Shown here one piece after another: positions 47,982 through 55,323 of a stretch of DNA of 64,000 nt. The stretch's first letter is position 1; each line of letters begins with the position of its first letter. Location: positions 1-64,000 of IMG/VR virus record IMGVR_UViG_3300048546_000154; one strand, written 5' to 3'. A model generated the notes under the pieces. That model was not told where the DNA came from and did not search any database. It worked only from the letters and a program-made list of their open reading frames with translations. Origin of the DNA: a virus. The translations under genes and the position numbers were made by a program.

Positions 47982-48274
47982 CAACTACAACTGAAACACA
48001 CGAAGAAACAATTAGAAAAATTAAATTTCATTTAGATGATAAAGTAGCACCTAGTGTTGCAGCTCACAATGGTAAGATTGAGTTTATTTCGTTTGATGAA
48101 GATGGCACATTAAAGTTATTAATGGCAGGAAGTTGTGCTGGGTGTGCAATGTCTCAACTTACTTTAAAACAAGGAGTTGAAAGTATGATGAAACATTATT
48201 GTCCAGAAGTTAAAACTATAATATCAGAAGATGATACTACAGCTGCCGAACAAGGTTACACACCATTTGCATAA
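47978..48274 (+). CDS. Nfu-type iron-sulfur cluster protein (NifU C-terminal domain)
   Basis: 98 residues. The domain has HNGKIEFISFDEDGTLKLLM then GSCAGCAMSQLTLKQGVE with the CxxC at Cys53/Cys56, the signature of Nfu/NfuA C-terminal domains, which carry a [4Fe-4S] cluster to targets. There is no A-type-like N-terminal half as in NfuA, so it is a single-domain Nfu. It completes a set with IscU and the A-type carrier. It overlaps the membrane gene by ATGA. Confidence 0.9.
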   Translation: MTTTTETHEETIRKIKFHLDDKVAPSVAAHNGKIEFISFDEDGTLKLLMAGSCAGCAMSQLTLKQGVESMMKHYCPEVKTIISEDDTTAAEQGYTPFA

Positions 48275-48309
48275 TTAGAAAATACCTGGTATACAGGTCA
48301 AGTCTTCTG

Positions 48310-48342
48310 ACACAGCACAGCCAAATAAGGCAACTGCTGTGT
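48310..48342 (+). terminator. two-stem hairpin between convergent genes
   Basis: ACACAGCA (48310-48317) pairs with TGCTGTGT (48335-48342), with an inner GCC/GGC stem around AAATAA. It lies between the rightward Nfu gene and the leftward cluster, so a two-way terminator is likely, although no T-run follows. Confidence 0.5.
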
Positions 48343-48390
48343 ACACGATAAGAAAAGTAAACATCCTATCTCTTTCAATTAAGGTTAATA

Positions 48391-48669
48391 TTAAGAAGCA
48401 AGTTTCATTAGAGAATAAGGCACGGTCCATTTACCACGACCTTCTTCCATAACAACTGCTTTCTTCGGATTGCATTTAACAATCACACCAAAGTGCTTTG
48501 CACCTCGTGGACGACCAAACACAACTTTTGTACCTATACTAAATTGGTCTAAAGATACCTGATTTGCTTTTGCAATCGCAGCCTCCAAGATGTATAGATG
48601 TTCTTTATGAGAAGGTTCTCGTATCCATTCAAGTACCTTATTCATATCGTTAAATTTCAATGCTGTCAT
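48391..48669 (-). CDS. small barrel-type conserved phage protein, leftward
   Basis: 92 residues. The C-terminal half IGTKVVFGRPRGAKHFGVIVK and CNPKKAVVMEEGRGKWTVPYSL looks like an SH3/KOW barrel and matches a family I recall in T4-like marine phages, possibly RNA- or protein-binding. Last gene of the leftward early operon. Confidence 0.65.
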   Translation of the reverse strand: MTALKFNDMNKVLEWIREPSHKEHLYILEAAIAKANQVSLDQFSIGTKVVFGRPRGAKHFGVIVKCNPKKAVVMEEGRGKWTVPYSLMKLAS

Positions 48670-48687
48670 AATATAGTCTCCTATTGG

Positions 48688-49050
48688 TTATTTTAAATAT
48701 AAAGGTCCTGTCCATCTAATTGGAAAGTTTCCAGAAAGAACATTACCTCTAGGTTGATTTAAAGCAGGTGCATTGTAACCAGCAGGTTTCAATACATCAC
48801 CTTTTTTAAAATGTTTAAAATCTGTTTTACAGATAAAAGCAAAGACAGAATTATCTCGTACAATCTTAATGTACTTTTGTCCTTCTTTAACTTTAATTTT
48901 AGAATCCCACTCTTCAAGTTGTTGTTGAGAATAAGAAGAGATACTTTCTTTACCAGTAGATGACCAACTAAAGTAGTCTTCTTTGGCAGCAGCCATCATA
49001 TTTGTAATACCGTCTTGTAGTGTTTCGGCAGTTTTAGTAATCATAGTCAT
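48688..49050 (-). CDS. conserved marine phage hypothetical protein, leftward
   Basis: 120 residues: a helical start (ETLQDGITNMMAAAKEDYF) and a beta-rich second half (GQKYIKIVRDNSVFAFICK, then FKKGDVLKPAGYNAPA and ending RWTGPLYLK). AAGGA before the ATG and a consensus promoter at 49083-49111. Relatives are common in marine T4-like phages (recalled). Function unknown. Confidence 0.65.
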   Translation of the reverse strand: MTMITKTAETLQDGITNMMAAAKEDYFSWSSTGKESISSYSQQQLEEWDSKIKVKEGQKYIKIVRDNSVFAFICKTDFKHFKKGDVLKPAGYNAPALNQPRGNVLSGNFPIRWTGPLYLK

Positions 49051-49051
49051 A

Positions 49052-49228
49052 TTATTGTCCTTCTTTTTGTGTTAATAGAGTTATTATACCAGATATTATC
49101 ATTGTTGTCAAGCAAATAAAAAACATTTTCCAGTTTTCTTGTCCTAGACAATGTCCTCCACAATCTTCAATTGAACCAACTGCCATTACAGCAGAAAGTA
49201 TCGTTATCATTGCAAAAAAAGTACTCAT
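49052..49228 (-). CDS. small two-span membrane protein, leftward
   Basis: 58 residues with two hydrophobic helices separated by DCGGHCLGQ, a CGGHC motif that could bind metal or form a disulfide. Start at 49228 with GAGAGGAAAA upstream; a longer frame to 49282 is rejected because it runs through the promoter -10. First gene of the leftward operon. Confidence 0.6.
   Translation of the reverse strand: MSTFFAMITILSAVMAVGSIEDCGGHCLGQENWKMFFICLTTMIISGIITLLTQKEGQ
49083..49111 (-). promoter_or_regulatory. early promoter, leftward, perfect consensus
   Basis: On the minus strand: TTGC, TTGACA (49111-49106), 17-base spacer, TATAAT (49088-49083). It lies inside the membrane-protein gene and serves the gene at 48688-49050. 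Confidence 0.8.
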
Positions 49229-49266
49229 AGTGTTTTTTCCTCTCGTTTTTGTTAACTTATACATAC

Positions 49267-49295
49267 ATAATACATCAATCATTAATCAATGTCAA
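49267..49295 (-). promoter_or_regulatory. early promoter, leftward
   Basis: On the minus strand: TTGC, TTGACA (49295-49290), 17-base spacer, TATTAT (49272-49267). First promoter of the leftward operon; it abuts the rightward lipoprotein gene at 49303. Confidence 0.8.
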
Positions 49296-49302
49296 GCAAA
49301 AA

Positions 49303-49503
49303 ATGAGCAAAATTGCAAAAAAACCACATTTTTCTTACTTTTTTTTAATTTGTTCGCTTTTTGTTCTTACAAATTGCTCAATTCAATTAGAAAAATGTAA
49401 ATTTCAACCCGATTACGAAAAAATTGGCGAATCAATTGAAAACGGAGTGCGAAATAACGAAAATATTGAAGTAAGAGCGGGCAATATTGAGTGTCCTTTT
49501 TAA
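49303..49503 (+). CDS. small lipoprotein
   Basis: 66 residues with a basic start, hydrophobic core and lipobox LTNC (Cys about 25). The mature part has two more Cys. No clear ribosome site, since its upstream sequence is the leftward promoter. ATG 49303 gives a normal lipoprotein signal; the longer frame does not. Function unknown. Confidence 0.55.
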   Translation: MSKIAKKPHFSYFFLICSLFVLTNCSIQLEKCKFQPDYEKIGESIENGVRNNENIEVRAGNIECPF

Positions 49504-49509
49504 AAACCA

Positions 49510-49517
49510 ACTAAATA
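49510..49517 (+). promoter_or_regulatory. possible late promoter variant ACTAAATA
   Basis: CTAAATA type motif 19 bases before the basic small gene at 49537, with AAAAGGA between. The baseplate genes PAAR and gp25 follow. Confidence 0.45.
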
Positions 49518-49536
49518 TAGTTAACAAAAGGATTTT

Positions 49537-49686
49537 ATGGCATTACAGAAGCAGGGTGCGAGTGGTTACAATAAACCTAAGGGAAAAAAGTCTTCCCAAG
49601 GGGTTAGAAAAAAGATGATTAAGAAATCATCAATGAATAAAAGTAGAAAAAGAAGTTGGAAAGCATATAAAGGTCAAGGAAAATAG
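49537..49686 (+). CDS. small very basic protein
   Basis: 49 residues, about a third Lys/Arg, with SMNKSRKRSWKAYKGQGK at the end, a motif I recall from short proteins in T4-like marine phages. It probably binds nucleic acid or is packaged. AAAAGGA upstream; its TAG overlaps the GTG of the next gene. Confidence 0.6.
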   Translation: MALQKQGASGYNKPKGKKSSQGVRKKMIKKSSMNKSRKRSWKAYKGQGK

Positions 49687-49895
49687 TGGAAGGTAAATTT
49701 GTTGTAAAAATTAACAATAAACTTCACATCTATACTCAATATGATGAAATTCCTAATGAGATAGGTGCGGTTATATCTTTTGAGCCTAATTATCCTAGTC
49801 CACCACATACAGAAGAACAACATAATTACATAGAAACCTTTAACGACAAATTAAAACTATTAATGGAGAGAGAATGCCTGCGGTTACGAGGATAG
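49686..49895 (+). CDS. small hypothetical protein, GTG start
   Basis: 69 residues with a beta-like first half (KFVVKINNKLHIYTQYDEIP), a Pro-rich turn and an amphipathic helix. The GTG overlaps the previous stop, and the PAAR gene starts 22 bases before its end. Possibly a chaperone for the PAAR tip; that is a guess from position. Confidence 0.55.
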   Translation: MEGKFVVKINNKLHIYTQYDEIPNEIGAVISFEPNYPSPPHTEEQHNYIETFNDKLKLLMERECLRLRG

Positions 49896-50161
49896 GAGAC
49901 GCTGATGTTGCTCATTGTTCAGGAATGACAAGAGCAGTTGGTAGTCCAAATGTTAATGCAAACGGGATACCAGTAAGTAGACAAGGAGATGTTAATACAA
50001 CTCACTTACTACCAGGTGTACCTTGCCCAGCACACGCTGCCCCTATTGCAACTGGTTCAAGTACGGTCTTTATAAATGGTAAAGGTTGTGGTCGTGTCGG
50101 TGACGGTATTTCAGGTTGTACGAGTGTAGCAGCAGGAAGTCCAAATGTCTTTGCCGGTTAG
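49874..50161 (+). CDS. PAAR-motif spike tip protein (gp5.4-like)
   Basis: 95 residues of PAAR repeat: MPAVTRIGDADVAHCSG, then GSPNVNANGIPVSRQGD, THLLPGVPCPAH, and a repeat GSSTVFINGKGCGRVGD. Conserved His and Cys (AHC, THL, PAH) can hold the iron ion found in PAAR tips. It caps the gp5 spike and pierces the outer membrane. It fits the gp5 at 44349. Confidence 0.9.
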   Translation: MPAVTRIGDADVAHCSGMTRAVGSPNVNANGIPVSRQGDVNTTHLLPGVPCPAHAAPIATGSSTVFINGKGCGRVGDGISGCTSVAAGSPNVFAG

Positions 50162-50163
50162 TG

Positions 50164-50171
50164 TATAAATA
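50164..50171 (+). promoter_or_regulatory. late promoter TATAAATA for gp25
   Basis: Exact TATAAATA then TTAGTA, 19 bases before the gp25 ATG, with AAAGGAAAG between. Confidence 0.75.
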
Positions 50172-50190
50172 TTAGTACAAAGGAAAGACT

Positions 50191-50616
50191 ATGGCATTCT
50201 ACGATTCAAAAGCAAGTACAAGTAAGAAAAGAGTAAACAGGATTTATTCTGATTTAGACCTTGATTTCACAAGAAATCCGGTTACAGGAGATGTGGTTAA
50301 ACTTGTTGATGTAGACGCTGTTAAAAGAAGTGTAAAGAATTTAATACAGACAAATCATTATGAGAGACCTTTTCATCCTGAAATAGGTAGTGATGTAAGA
50401 GCATTGTTGTTTGAAAATATGACACCTTTGACTGCTCTTAATTTAGAAAGAAAAGTTGCTGAGGTTCTAGTTAATTTTGAACCAAGAGCAAGTATAGAAA
50501 GTATCGTTGCGGCTCCAGATATTGACGCAAATAGATACCATTTACAAATCAGTTTTTATGTTGTTGGTATTCAATCACCAATTATTGTAGAAACATTTTT
50601 ACAGAGGTTAAGATAA
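50191..50616 (+). CDS. 25: baseplate wedge subunit gp25
   Basis: 141 residues. DLDLDFTRNPVTGDVVKLVD, SVKNLIQTNHYERPFHPEIGSD and FENMTPLTALNLE are the GPW/gp25 family pattern. It connects baseplate wedge to sheath and is the platform for the first sheath ring. It overlaps the next gene by one base. Confidence 0.95.
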   Translation: MAFYDSKASTSKKRVNRIYSDLDLDFTRNPVTGDVVKLVDVDAVKRSVKNLIQTNHYERPFHPEIGSDVRALLFENMTPLTALNLERKVAEVLVNFEPRASIESIVAAPDIDANRYHLQISFYVVGIQSPIIVETFLQRLR

Positions 50617-50852
50617 TGGCTTGGGTAACGGTACCAGGAAGTAATTCAATATGGCAATATGAAAATACTGCTACGGCTGCAAACACATATCCTAATTCAG
50701 CAGACGGTGCTAATTCAGTAATCGCAAATGGAATTAGAACATATACTAAACCAGGTACGAGTGATACCGTACAAGTTTATATCAGATGTAGAAAAGCAGG
50801 CGAAACAATAGAGCGTGGTGAGTTATCAAAAACTTACTATGACGCACAATAG
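50616..50852 (+). CDS. small virion-type protein
   Basis: 78 residues, beta-like, with WVTVPGSNSIWQYENTATA at the start and YTKPGTSDTVQVYIRCRKAG further on. I recall similar proteins between gp25 and gp6 in marine T4-like phages. Start-stop coupled to gp25. Probably a small structural protein. Confidence 0.6.
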   Translation: MAWVTVPGSNSIWQYENTATAANTYPNSADGANSVIANGIRTYTKPGTSDTVQVYIRCRKAGETIERGELSKTYYDAQ

Positions 50853-50862
50853 GAAATAAAAA

Positions 50863-52719
50863 ATGGCAAGTACCAAACTAGATATTACGGAACTGGATTT
50901 TGACCAGATAAAAACAAATTTAAAAGTATTCTTACAATCACAACCTGAATTTTCAGACTACAACTTTGAAGGTAGTGGTTTTGCTGTATTATTAGATTTA
51001 CTTGCTTACAATACACACTATCTAGGTTTCAATGCTAATATGTTAGCAAACGAAATGTATTTGGATTCTGCTGATGTTAGAGCAAACATTGTTTCATTAG
51101 CAAAGATGTTAGGTTACACACCTTCTAGTGCAAAAGCACCAACTGCTTCAATTGACATTGTAGTTAATGACGCAAAAGGTACAACACTAACTATGAACAA
51201 AGGTTCTGTATTTACTTCTTCTGTAGACGGAACAACTTATAACTTTATTACTAATACAGATACAACAACTTCACCTGTTGATGGTATTTACAAATTTTCT
51301 AGTGTACCAATTTCAGAAGGTACACCTGTAACCTTTAGATATACGGTTGACACACTAGACCCAGACCAAAAATATTTAATACCTAGTATTGACGCTGATA
51401 CTACTACATTACAAATCAAAGTACAAAAAAGTTTAACAGATACAACTTCTGAAACATACACAAGCGTTTCTGGATTATTAAATTTAAATAACGAAAGTCA
51501 AATATACTTCTTATCAGAAACAGATACAGGTAAGTTTGAAGTTAAATTTGGTGACGGTATTATTGGTAAGAAATTAGAACACGGTAATATTATTATTATG
51601 GATTATATTGTAACCAATAAATTAGAAGCAAATGGTGCAAACTTATTTAATCCTGCAGGTAACATTGGTGGTTTCTCTAACATAACGGTTACGACCGTAT
51701 CAGAAGCACAAGGTGGTTCACTACCTGAAACAAAAGAGAGTATTCGTTTCAATGCACCTTTACAATATACAGCACAAGACAGAGCGGTTACTACTTCTGA
51801 TTACGAAACAAAAGTAATGTCAATTTATCCTAATACACAATCAGTTAGTGCTTGGGGTGGTGAAGATGATGAGACACCTGTTTATGGTATTGTAAAAATT
51901 GCAATCAAACCTATGAGCGGTTCTTCATTAACAACACAAACTAAAGCAGATATTGTAAAACAATTAAAAGAATATAATGTAGCTTCAGTTTCACCTGTTA
52001 TTGTGGATCCTGAAATTACAAGTATAGTTATAAATTCAACTGCAAAGTATGATGAAAGAGCAACAACAAAAGACGCCAATACAATTAAAGCAGATATTAT
52101 TAATACATTAGGTACTTACAATGTATCTACACTACAAAAATTTGATAGTATGTTTAGACATTCTAAAGTCGTTAAATTAATTGACGATACAGACAATAGT
52201 ATACTATCTAACATAACAACATTAAAAATAAGAAAATCATTCATACCTACTTTAAATTCATCTTTGAAGTATAGTGTATTCTTTAGAAACGCTGTTTACA
52301 ATCCACATACTGGTCATAACTCAACTGCTGGTGGTGTGGTTACATCATCTGGTTTTAAAGTACAAGGTTCTATCACTAACGAACAATTTTTAGATGATGA
52401 CGGTAATGGTAACATAAGAAGATATTATCTATCAGGTGCAACTAGAGTTTATACTAACTCAACGCAAGGTACGATTAATTACACGAATGGTGAAATTACA
52501 ATTAATTCACTACAGATTACAGAAATTTCAAATATAAGAGGGAGTGCTTCAACGGTAATAGAACTGACCGTGCAACCTGCTTCAAATGACATTGTTCCTG
52601 TTAGAGACCAAATTTTAGAGTTAGATATTCCTAATTCAACAATTTTGGTTGAGAAGGATTCCTTTGTTGGCGGAAGCTCGGATGCCGGTGTTGGTTATAC
52701 TACTACTTCAGCATATTAA
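50863..52719 (+). CDS. 6: baseplate wedge subunit gp6
   Basis: 618 residues. LDITELDFDQIKTNLKVFL, FEGSGFAVLLDLLAYNTHYLGF, and NEMYLDSADVRANIVSLAKMLGYTP are the gp6 (baseplate J-like) N-terminal pattern. The middle has the typical ETKESIRFNAPLQYTAQDRAVTTSDYE region. It forms the ring of wedge dimers in the baseplate. Confidence 0.93.
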   Translation: MASTKLDITELDFDQIKTNLKVFLQSQPEFSDYNFEGSGFAVLLDLLAYNTHYLGFNANMLANEMYLDSADVRANIVSLAKMLGYTPSSAKAPTASIDIVVNDAKGTTLTMNKGSVFTSSVDGTTYNFITNTDTTTSPVDGIYKFSSVPISEGTPVTFRYTVDTLDPDQKYLIPSIDADTTTLQIKVQKSLTDTTSETYTSVSGLLNLNNESQIYFLSETDTGKFEVKFGDGIIGKKLEHGNIIIMDYIVTNKLEANGANLFNPAGNIGGFSNITVTTVSEAQGGSLPETKESIRFNAPLQYTAQDRAVTTSDYETKVMSIYPNTQSVSAWGGEDDETPVYGIVKIAIKPMSGSSLTTQTKADIVKQLKEYNVASVSPVIVDPEITSIVINSTAKYDERATTKDANTIKADIINTLGTYNVSTLQKFDSMFRHSKVVKLIDDTDNSILSNITTLKIRKSFIPTLNSSLKYSVFFRNAVYNPHTGHNSTAGGVVTSSGFKVQGSITNEQFLDDDGNGNIRRYYLSGATRVYTNSTQGTINYTNGEITINSLQITEISNIRGSASTVIELTVQPASNDIVPVRDQILELDIPNSTILVEKDSFVGGSSDAGVGYTTTSAY

Positions 52720-52723
52720 TTAA

Positions 52724-55288
52724 ATGAAGTTTAATAAAAAAATTACAAACCTTTTACAAGGTCAAGTACCTGATTTTGTAATTGAAGAGCATCCTAAATT
52801 TTTAGAGTTTGTAAAAACTTATTTTCAATTAATGGAAGCCGCTGAGCTTTCTATTTCATCTTCTCAATCAACAGATGGTATATTACTTGAAACAGAAACA
52901 GGTCAATCTAATACTTTATTATTAGACGCAAGTAGACTTGGTTCAGAAGCAACTCAAATAGACGCAGGTTCTAAAATCTTACAAGAACAATCATCATTTG
53001 GTAAATTCACAACTGGTGAAACTATTAAAGGTGAAACTTCTAATGCGACAGCAGTAATACTTACAGAAGATTTAATAAACGGAAGATTATTCATTACAGC
53101 AGAAGATAAATTTATAGAAGGTGAAACGGTCACTGGAGTTTCTTCTGGTGCGTCTGGTGTATCAGGAAAGTATAGACCTAATCCAGTAAAAACAATACAA
53201 GACTTATTATCGTTTAGAGATCCTGATAAAGTTATCTCACACTTCTTATCACAATTTAGAAATGAAGTATTATCTACTATACCAGAAAATTTAACAGATG
53301 GTCTAAACAAAAGAGAATTAATTAAAAGAGTAAAATCTTTATATCGTACTAAAGGTACTGCAAAAGGACACGAATTATTTTTTAGATTACTATTTGGTAT
53401 TGCTTCTGAAACATTTTATCCTAAAGAACAAATGCTTAGAGTATCAGATGGTGAGTTTACATCAAACACAATATTAAGATGTATTAACTCAATCGGTGAT
53501 ACAGGTAAATTACTTGGTAGACAAATTACAGGTATAACTTCTGGTGCAACTGCAATTGTAGAAAACATATCTCGTTTCCAAATATCAAGTGAAGTCGTAT
53601 CAGAATTTTTATTAAACCAAGAAAGTATTACAGGCACATTCCAAGTTGGTGAAACTATTAGAGGTACTGCAAGTGATACAGATGACTTATATATTAAATC
53701 AGATGTTACCGGTATACCTGGTAAATTTACAATTACTAATGATGGTTCACTTTTCACAAATAACGAACAAGTTGATTTAGTAGGTGGCGGTGGTGGTGCA
53801 AACTGCCAAGTTGGTGAAATAGGTGCAGGTGGTATTTCAGAATTTTATATTAATGCAAACGGTTCACAATATCAAATTGGAGACCAACTTGTTTTCAATA
53901 ACGCAAACACAAACGGTGCTGGTGCTGTAGCAGAAGTTGCTGTAGTTAACGGTGCGATAGCAGGTGAGAGTGGTAGTGGTTATGACCATATCGTATTTGA
54001 AGACGCAACAAGTAAGAATGACATCAACCCTGGTGATAAAATAGTTTTAGAAAGTGGTCTTGGTGATATTACAGATATTAGATTAATTAAAAGTGGTTCA
54101 GGTTATACAAGTTTACCTACGGTTACGGTTACAAGTGATAATGGTTTATCTGCTGAGATATACGCATATGGAACTGAAATTGGAAAACTTTTAGGTATTA
54201 CTACAATTGAATCTGGTCTTAAACACGATTTAAGTCCATCTCCACCAACGGTTAAATTACCACAAGCAATTCTTATATTAGGTCATACAGGTAATTATGT
54301 TGCAGGAGAAACGATTACTGGTGGCACATCAAGTAATACTGGTGTAGTTTTATCTTGGGATAGTAGTAGAGGTCTATTAAGATTAAAAGATATTACAGGT
54401 GCATTTGTTGGACACGAAGTAATGACAGGTAGTATTTCAGGTGTTACCGGTCTAATGGCAAAAACAGATTTAGCAACTGCAACGGTTGAAGTTGTAGGTA
54501 CTTCTACAAGTGAAGGTAAATATATTTCAGAAGATGGTCACTTATCAGAAACAACAATGAAAGTACAAGATAGTTTATACTATCAGGACTTCTCGTATGT
54601 AATTAAAGTAGGTCGTACAATTGACTTATGGAGAGACGCATTTAAAAAGACAATGCACCCTGCTGGTTTCTACTTTACTGCACAAGTAAACATTGAAAGT
54701 AGACTTAATGCAAAAAATAGAATGCCTGTTGTTGGACGGGTTACTGGTATTGTGGCAAGTCCATTTATTTCTGTATTGAATACATTGTTTGGTACAATCT
54801 TTGGAAGAAGATTAGGTACCGTAGATGATGGTACTACATTAAGAGCAAGTGGTTCTAACGCATTACAACTAGGTATCGCAGCTGATGTTGTACAAAGTGC
54901 AAAATCGCCTTTTGCAACAGATACAAGAGATTTAACTTTACATAGAACAAAGATTGCTTTCTCGTTTCAGTTTAAACCGTTTTATAACTTTAGAACGGTC
55001 AATACAAACTTTGGGTCTGTATATGCAGGACCACGATTAAGAAGTTTCAATAAATACTTTCAACAATCTATGGCTGCTTCTTCAATGAATTGGGCTAGAG
55101 TAGCAGAATTAAAGGCAATGGGTACAAATACTGCAGCTGATGGTACAGACTTGCAATATGGAGATATAACTACTATTGCAAAGACTTATATTACATACCC
55201 TGCAACAATACTTGTTCCTCAAGGTAGATTTAGTAATACACAGAAAAAATTTAGTAGTGGAACGGCGAAGTTTAGCTCAACTGCATAA
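52724..55288 (+). CDS. large baseplate/virion structural protein (gp7 position)
   Basis: 854 residues. FLEFVKTYFQLME, FRDPDKVISHFLSQFRNEVLSTIPENL and LYRTKGTAKGHELFFRLLFG are the conserved N-terminal part. Beta modules with GETI-G-TS units recur (about residues 95-145, 300-330, 525-560). It sits between gp6 and gp8, where T4 has gp7, so a wedge role is likely, though homology to T4 gp7 is not visible. Confidence 0.7.
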   Translation: MKFNKKITNLLQGQVPDFVIEEHPKFLEFVKTYFQLMEAAELSISSSQSTDGILLETETGQSNTLLLDASRLGSEATQIDAGSKILQEQSSFGKFTTGETIKGETSNATAVILTEDLINGRLFITAEDKFIEGETVTGVSSGASGVSGKYRPNPVKTIQDLLSFRDPDKVISHFLSQFRNEVLSTIPENLTDGLNKRELIKRVKSLYRTKGTAKGHELFFRLLFGIASETFYPKEQMLRVSDGEFTSNTILRCINSIGDTGKLLGRQITGITSGATAIVENISRFQISSEVVSEFLLNQESITGTFQVGETIRGTASDTDDLYIKSDVTGIPGKFTITNDGSLFTNNEQVDLVGGGGGANCQVGEIGAGGISEFYINANGSQYQIGDQLVFNNANTNGAGAVAEVAVVNGAIAGESGSGYDHIVFEDATSKNDINPGDKIVLESGLGDITDIRLIKSGSGYTSLPTVTVTSDNGLSAEIYAYGTEIGKLLGITTIESGLKHDLSPSPPTVKLPQAILILGHTGNYVAGETITGGTSSNTGVVLSWDSSRGLLRLKDITGAFVGHEVMTGSISGVTGLMAKTDLATATVEVVGTSTSEGKYISEDGHLSETTMKVQDSLYYQDFSYVIKVGRTIDLWRDAFKKTMHPAGFYFTAQVNIESRLNAKNRMPVVGRVTGIVASPFISVLNTLFGTIFGRRLGTVDDGTTLRASGSNALQLGIAADVVQSAKSPFATDTRDLTLHRTKIAFSFQFKPFYNFRTVNTNFGSVYAGPRLRSFNKYFQQSMAASSMNWARVAELKAMGTNTAADGTDLQYGDITTIAKTYITYPATILVPQGRFSNTQKKFSSGTAKFSSTA

Positions 55289-55294
55289 AACGGT

Positions 55295-55302
55295 TATAAA
55301 TA
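55295..55302 (+). promoter_or_regulatory. late promoter TATAAATA
   Basis: Exact TATAAATA then TTAGGATAGG, 21 bases before the fibre gene at 55324. Confidence 0.75.
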
Positions 55303-55323
55303 TTAGGATAGGAAGATAAAAAT

